Below, in pieces: positions 4,339-5,309 of a stretch of 5,309 nucleotides of DNA. The notes beneath the pieces were generated by a model that was not told the DNA's origin, made no database searches, and saw nothing but the letters and a program-made list of their open reading frames with translations. This DNA is from Candidatus Nomurabacteria bacterium GW2011_GWF2_43_8. GTDB lineage: Bacteria; Patescibacteriota; Minisyncoccia; Phycocordibacterales; UBA9973. A program made the position numbers and the translations under genes. Within the stretch, counting starts at the first letter, position 1; the number at the start of each line of letters is the position of its first letter. The stretch is from assembly GCA_001000035.1 (NCBI GenBank), contig LCGX01000043.1, forward strand, positions 1 to 5,309. The letters run 5' to 3'.

Positions 4339-5309
4339 TTATTCCTCCACCCTGAAATTCATCACCGCTTCGTTGCGGTTGTATGCGGTATCGTAAAAAA
4401 TTATTTTTAATTCATTGTTGCTCTGCAGATTTTCCAGCTCTCTTGGAATAAAGGAGAAGCTAAAAAGCGTTTCTCTGGTTTCCAAATAAATATCATTTAC
4501 AAAAATGTCTATTTTTTGCAGAGGAAAACGCCCAAAGCTGGTAATTTTTAAATTAATTCTTTGGTCTGGAGAATAAGTTGTCGCGTCATTTGGTTCCAAA
4601 ATGGAGATTGTCGGCTTGGAAAGATCGGTGTGCACGTCATCGGAGGCGGAAGGTTTTTCGTTCCAGGTCGTTATTTTATAATTTCCTTTGTTTTGCGCCC
4701 ACCATTTTTGCAAGGGAATTTCCCAATGATCAAACTGGAAATTGGTTCCCGGGTTGGAGGGCGCCGGCCCCGAAATATCATTTCTGTCCACCCAATACAG
4801 TATCGAATGCACGTTGGTTATGACTTTTTCCTCCAGGGTTTCCTCGGGCGTATTTTCCGTGGCTAATTTCCCGGAAATCTTGTCGATGAAGAAATTTTCG
4901 TTGCCCTGCCAGGATCCGCGCAGAGCCGGCTTTACCTTAGTCGGATCGATTTCCAGGTCAGGCGCCTCGAAACTCTCGGCCGGCAGGTTTCGGAGCGCTT
5001 CGCTTATAAATTTATTCCAGATCGGTCCCGCCAAAGCCGCTCCGCCTTTTTTCATCGGAGTATTGTCGTTATTCCCGGCCCAGACGCCGACAACGATGGA
5101 CGGAGTGTACCCGATGGTCCAGGCGTCTTTGTTGTTGTTCGTCGTTCCGGTTTTCACGGCTACGTTTTTCCCGGGAACGTAAAGGGGCGATCTCGCTCCG
5201 AAAGTCGGCGTGCGGGCTTCGTTGTCGGAAAGAATGTTCGAAATCAACAGGGCGGTGTTTTTCGGCAGGACCTCGTAAGTGTTCGGGCTGAACTCCTCCA
5301 ATATTTTCC
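4339..5309 (-). CDS. Penicillin-binding protein 1A-type, C-terminal part (partial, 5' end beyond window)
   Basis: This is the end of a class A (or PBP1A-like) peptidoglycan transpeptidase acting outside the cytoplasmic membrane. The frame is open to the window edge, giving 322 visible residues (first full codon AAA at 5305-5307). The TTG at 5299-5301 is an internal Leu, not a start. The KTG box of the transpeptidase is seen as VAVKTGTTNNNKDAW (K52-T53-G54), followed by the family-typical IGYTPSIVVGVWAGNNDNTPM and GPIWNKFI. The SxxK serine, the SxN motif and any glycosyltransferase domain lie beyond the window. After a linker rich in Pro and charged residues (about 113-170), the last ~90 residues (231-322, PTISILEP...DIFVND...LKIIFYDTAYNRNEAVMNFRVEE) look like an Ig-like beta-sandwich. 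Coding DNA here is noticeably richer in G+C than dnaN. The gene is convergent with the DciA-like gene with zero bases between stops and no terminator visible between them. Confidence 0.93.
   Translation of the reverse strand, partial: KILEEFSPNTYEVLPKNTALLISNILSDNEARTPTFGARSPLYVPGKNVAVKTGTTNNNKDAWTIGYTPSIVVGVWAGNNDNTPMKKGGAALAGPIWNKFISEALRNLPAESFEAPDLEIDPTKVKPALRGSWQGNENFFIDKISGKLATENTPEETLEEKVITNVHSILYWVDRNDISGPAPSNPGTNFQFDHWEIPLQKWWAQNKGNYKITTWNEKPSASDDVHTDLSKPTISILEPNDATTYSPDQRINLKITSFGRFPLQKIDIFVNDIYLETRETLFSFSFIPRELENLQSNNELKIIFYDTAYNRNEAVMNFRVEE

Noticed and set aside
4742..5182. Rightward 146-codon open frame within the PBP gene
   Set aside because: It is antisense to clear PBP coding sequence with the KTG motif and has no start signals. 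The same applies to antisense frames within dnaA (1651-2094) and the transposase (687-1067).
5299..5301. TTG as start codon of the leftward PBP frame
   Set aside because: The frame stays open through the window end (AAA ATA before it), and the sequence begins inside the transpeptidase domain, so the gene is cut by the window edge.
1..5309. CRISPR arrays, tRNA or rRNA genes
   Set aside because: No regularly spaced direct repeats, no cloverleaf-like segments with the T-arm signature and no rRNA-like stretches were seen on either strand.

Overview
This window is a chromosomal replication-origin neighbourhood. It carries dnaA (1339-2679) and dnaN (2908-4005) on the + strand, separated by a 228-bp intergenic region of about 17% G+C by hand count that has the features of an oriC. 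dnaN is followed by a small KH-like/DciA-type (DUF721-like) gene (4081-4338). Convergent to it is the 3' part of a class A penicillin-binding protein gene (4339 to the window end, - strand). The set points to a Candidate Phyla Radiation (Patescibacteria, probably Parcubacteria-like) genome: short DnaA domain II, AT-rich DNA, no Shine-Dalgarno ahead of the housekeeping genes, an 85-aa DciA-like protein beside dnaN, and a PBP with an Ig-like tail. This assignment is inference from gene character, not a search result. TGA is used as a stop (dnaA ends in TGA), so the TGA-to-glycine code of Gracilibacteria/Absconditabacteria does not apply.

Left flank (1-302). The first 240 bases are about 60% G+C, far above the rest. 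They hold a 56-codon leftward ORF with a good Shine-Dalgarno, then a perfect 18-bp palindrome and a strong intrinsic terminator. This looks like a complete small transcription unit of different composition from its surroundings.

IS element (about 303-1218). An intact IS481-type DDE transposase is bounded by a 13-bp perfect (15/16 extended) inverted repeat pair, with a 3-bp GTT repeat as candidate target duplication. It sits 45 bp upstream of the first DnaA box, so the usual upstream neighbours of dnaA are not seen here.

Origin. The same two-box DnaA-binding module (TTATCCAC followed by TTATCAACAA and TTAATA) occurs once upstream of dnaA (1263-1291) and once upstream of dnaN (2844-2869). The second copy runs directly into a 32-base pure A/T tract with a trinucleotide periodicity resembling a DnaA-trio. 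A further 47-base uninterrupted A/T run lies at 2727-2773. DnaA would bind both modules, melt the A/T tracts and autoregulate dnaA. DnaN is the sliding clamp, and the DciA-like protein is a candidate helicase loader, so three consecutive genes may serve initiation and elongation.

Expression. dnaA, dnaN and the transposase have a -10-like hexamer 6-8 nt before the ATG and no Shine-Dalgarno, consistent with leaderless mRNAs. A long imperfect inverted repeat fills the dnaN to DciA-like gap and takes in the downstream ATG. No CRISPR array, tRNA or rRNA was seen, and I found no wholly novel multigene system. The most unusual points are the duplicated origin module, the leaderless pattern, the long palindrome over a start codon, and the GC-rich small gene next to the IS.
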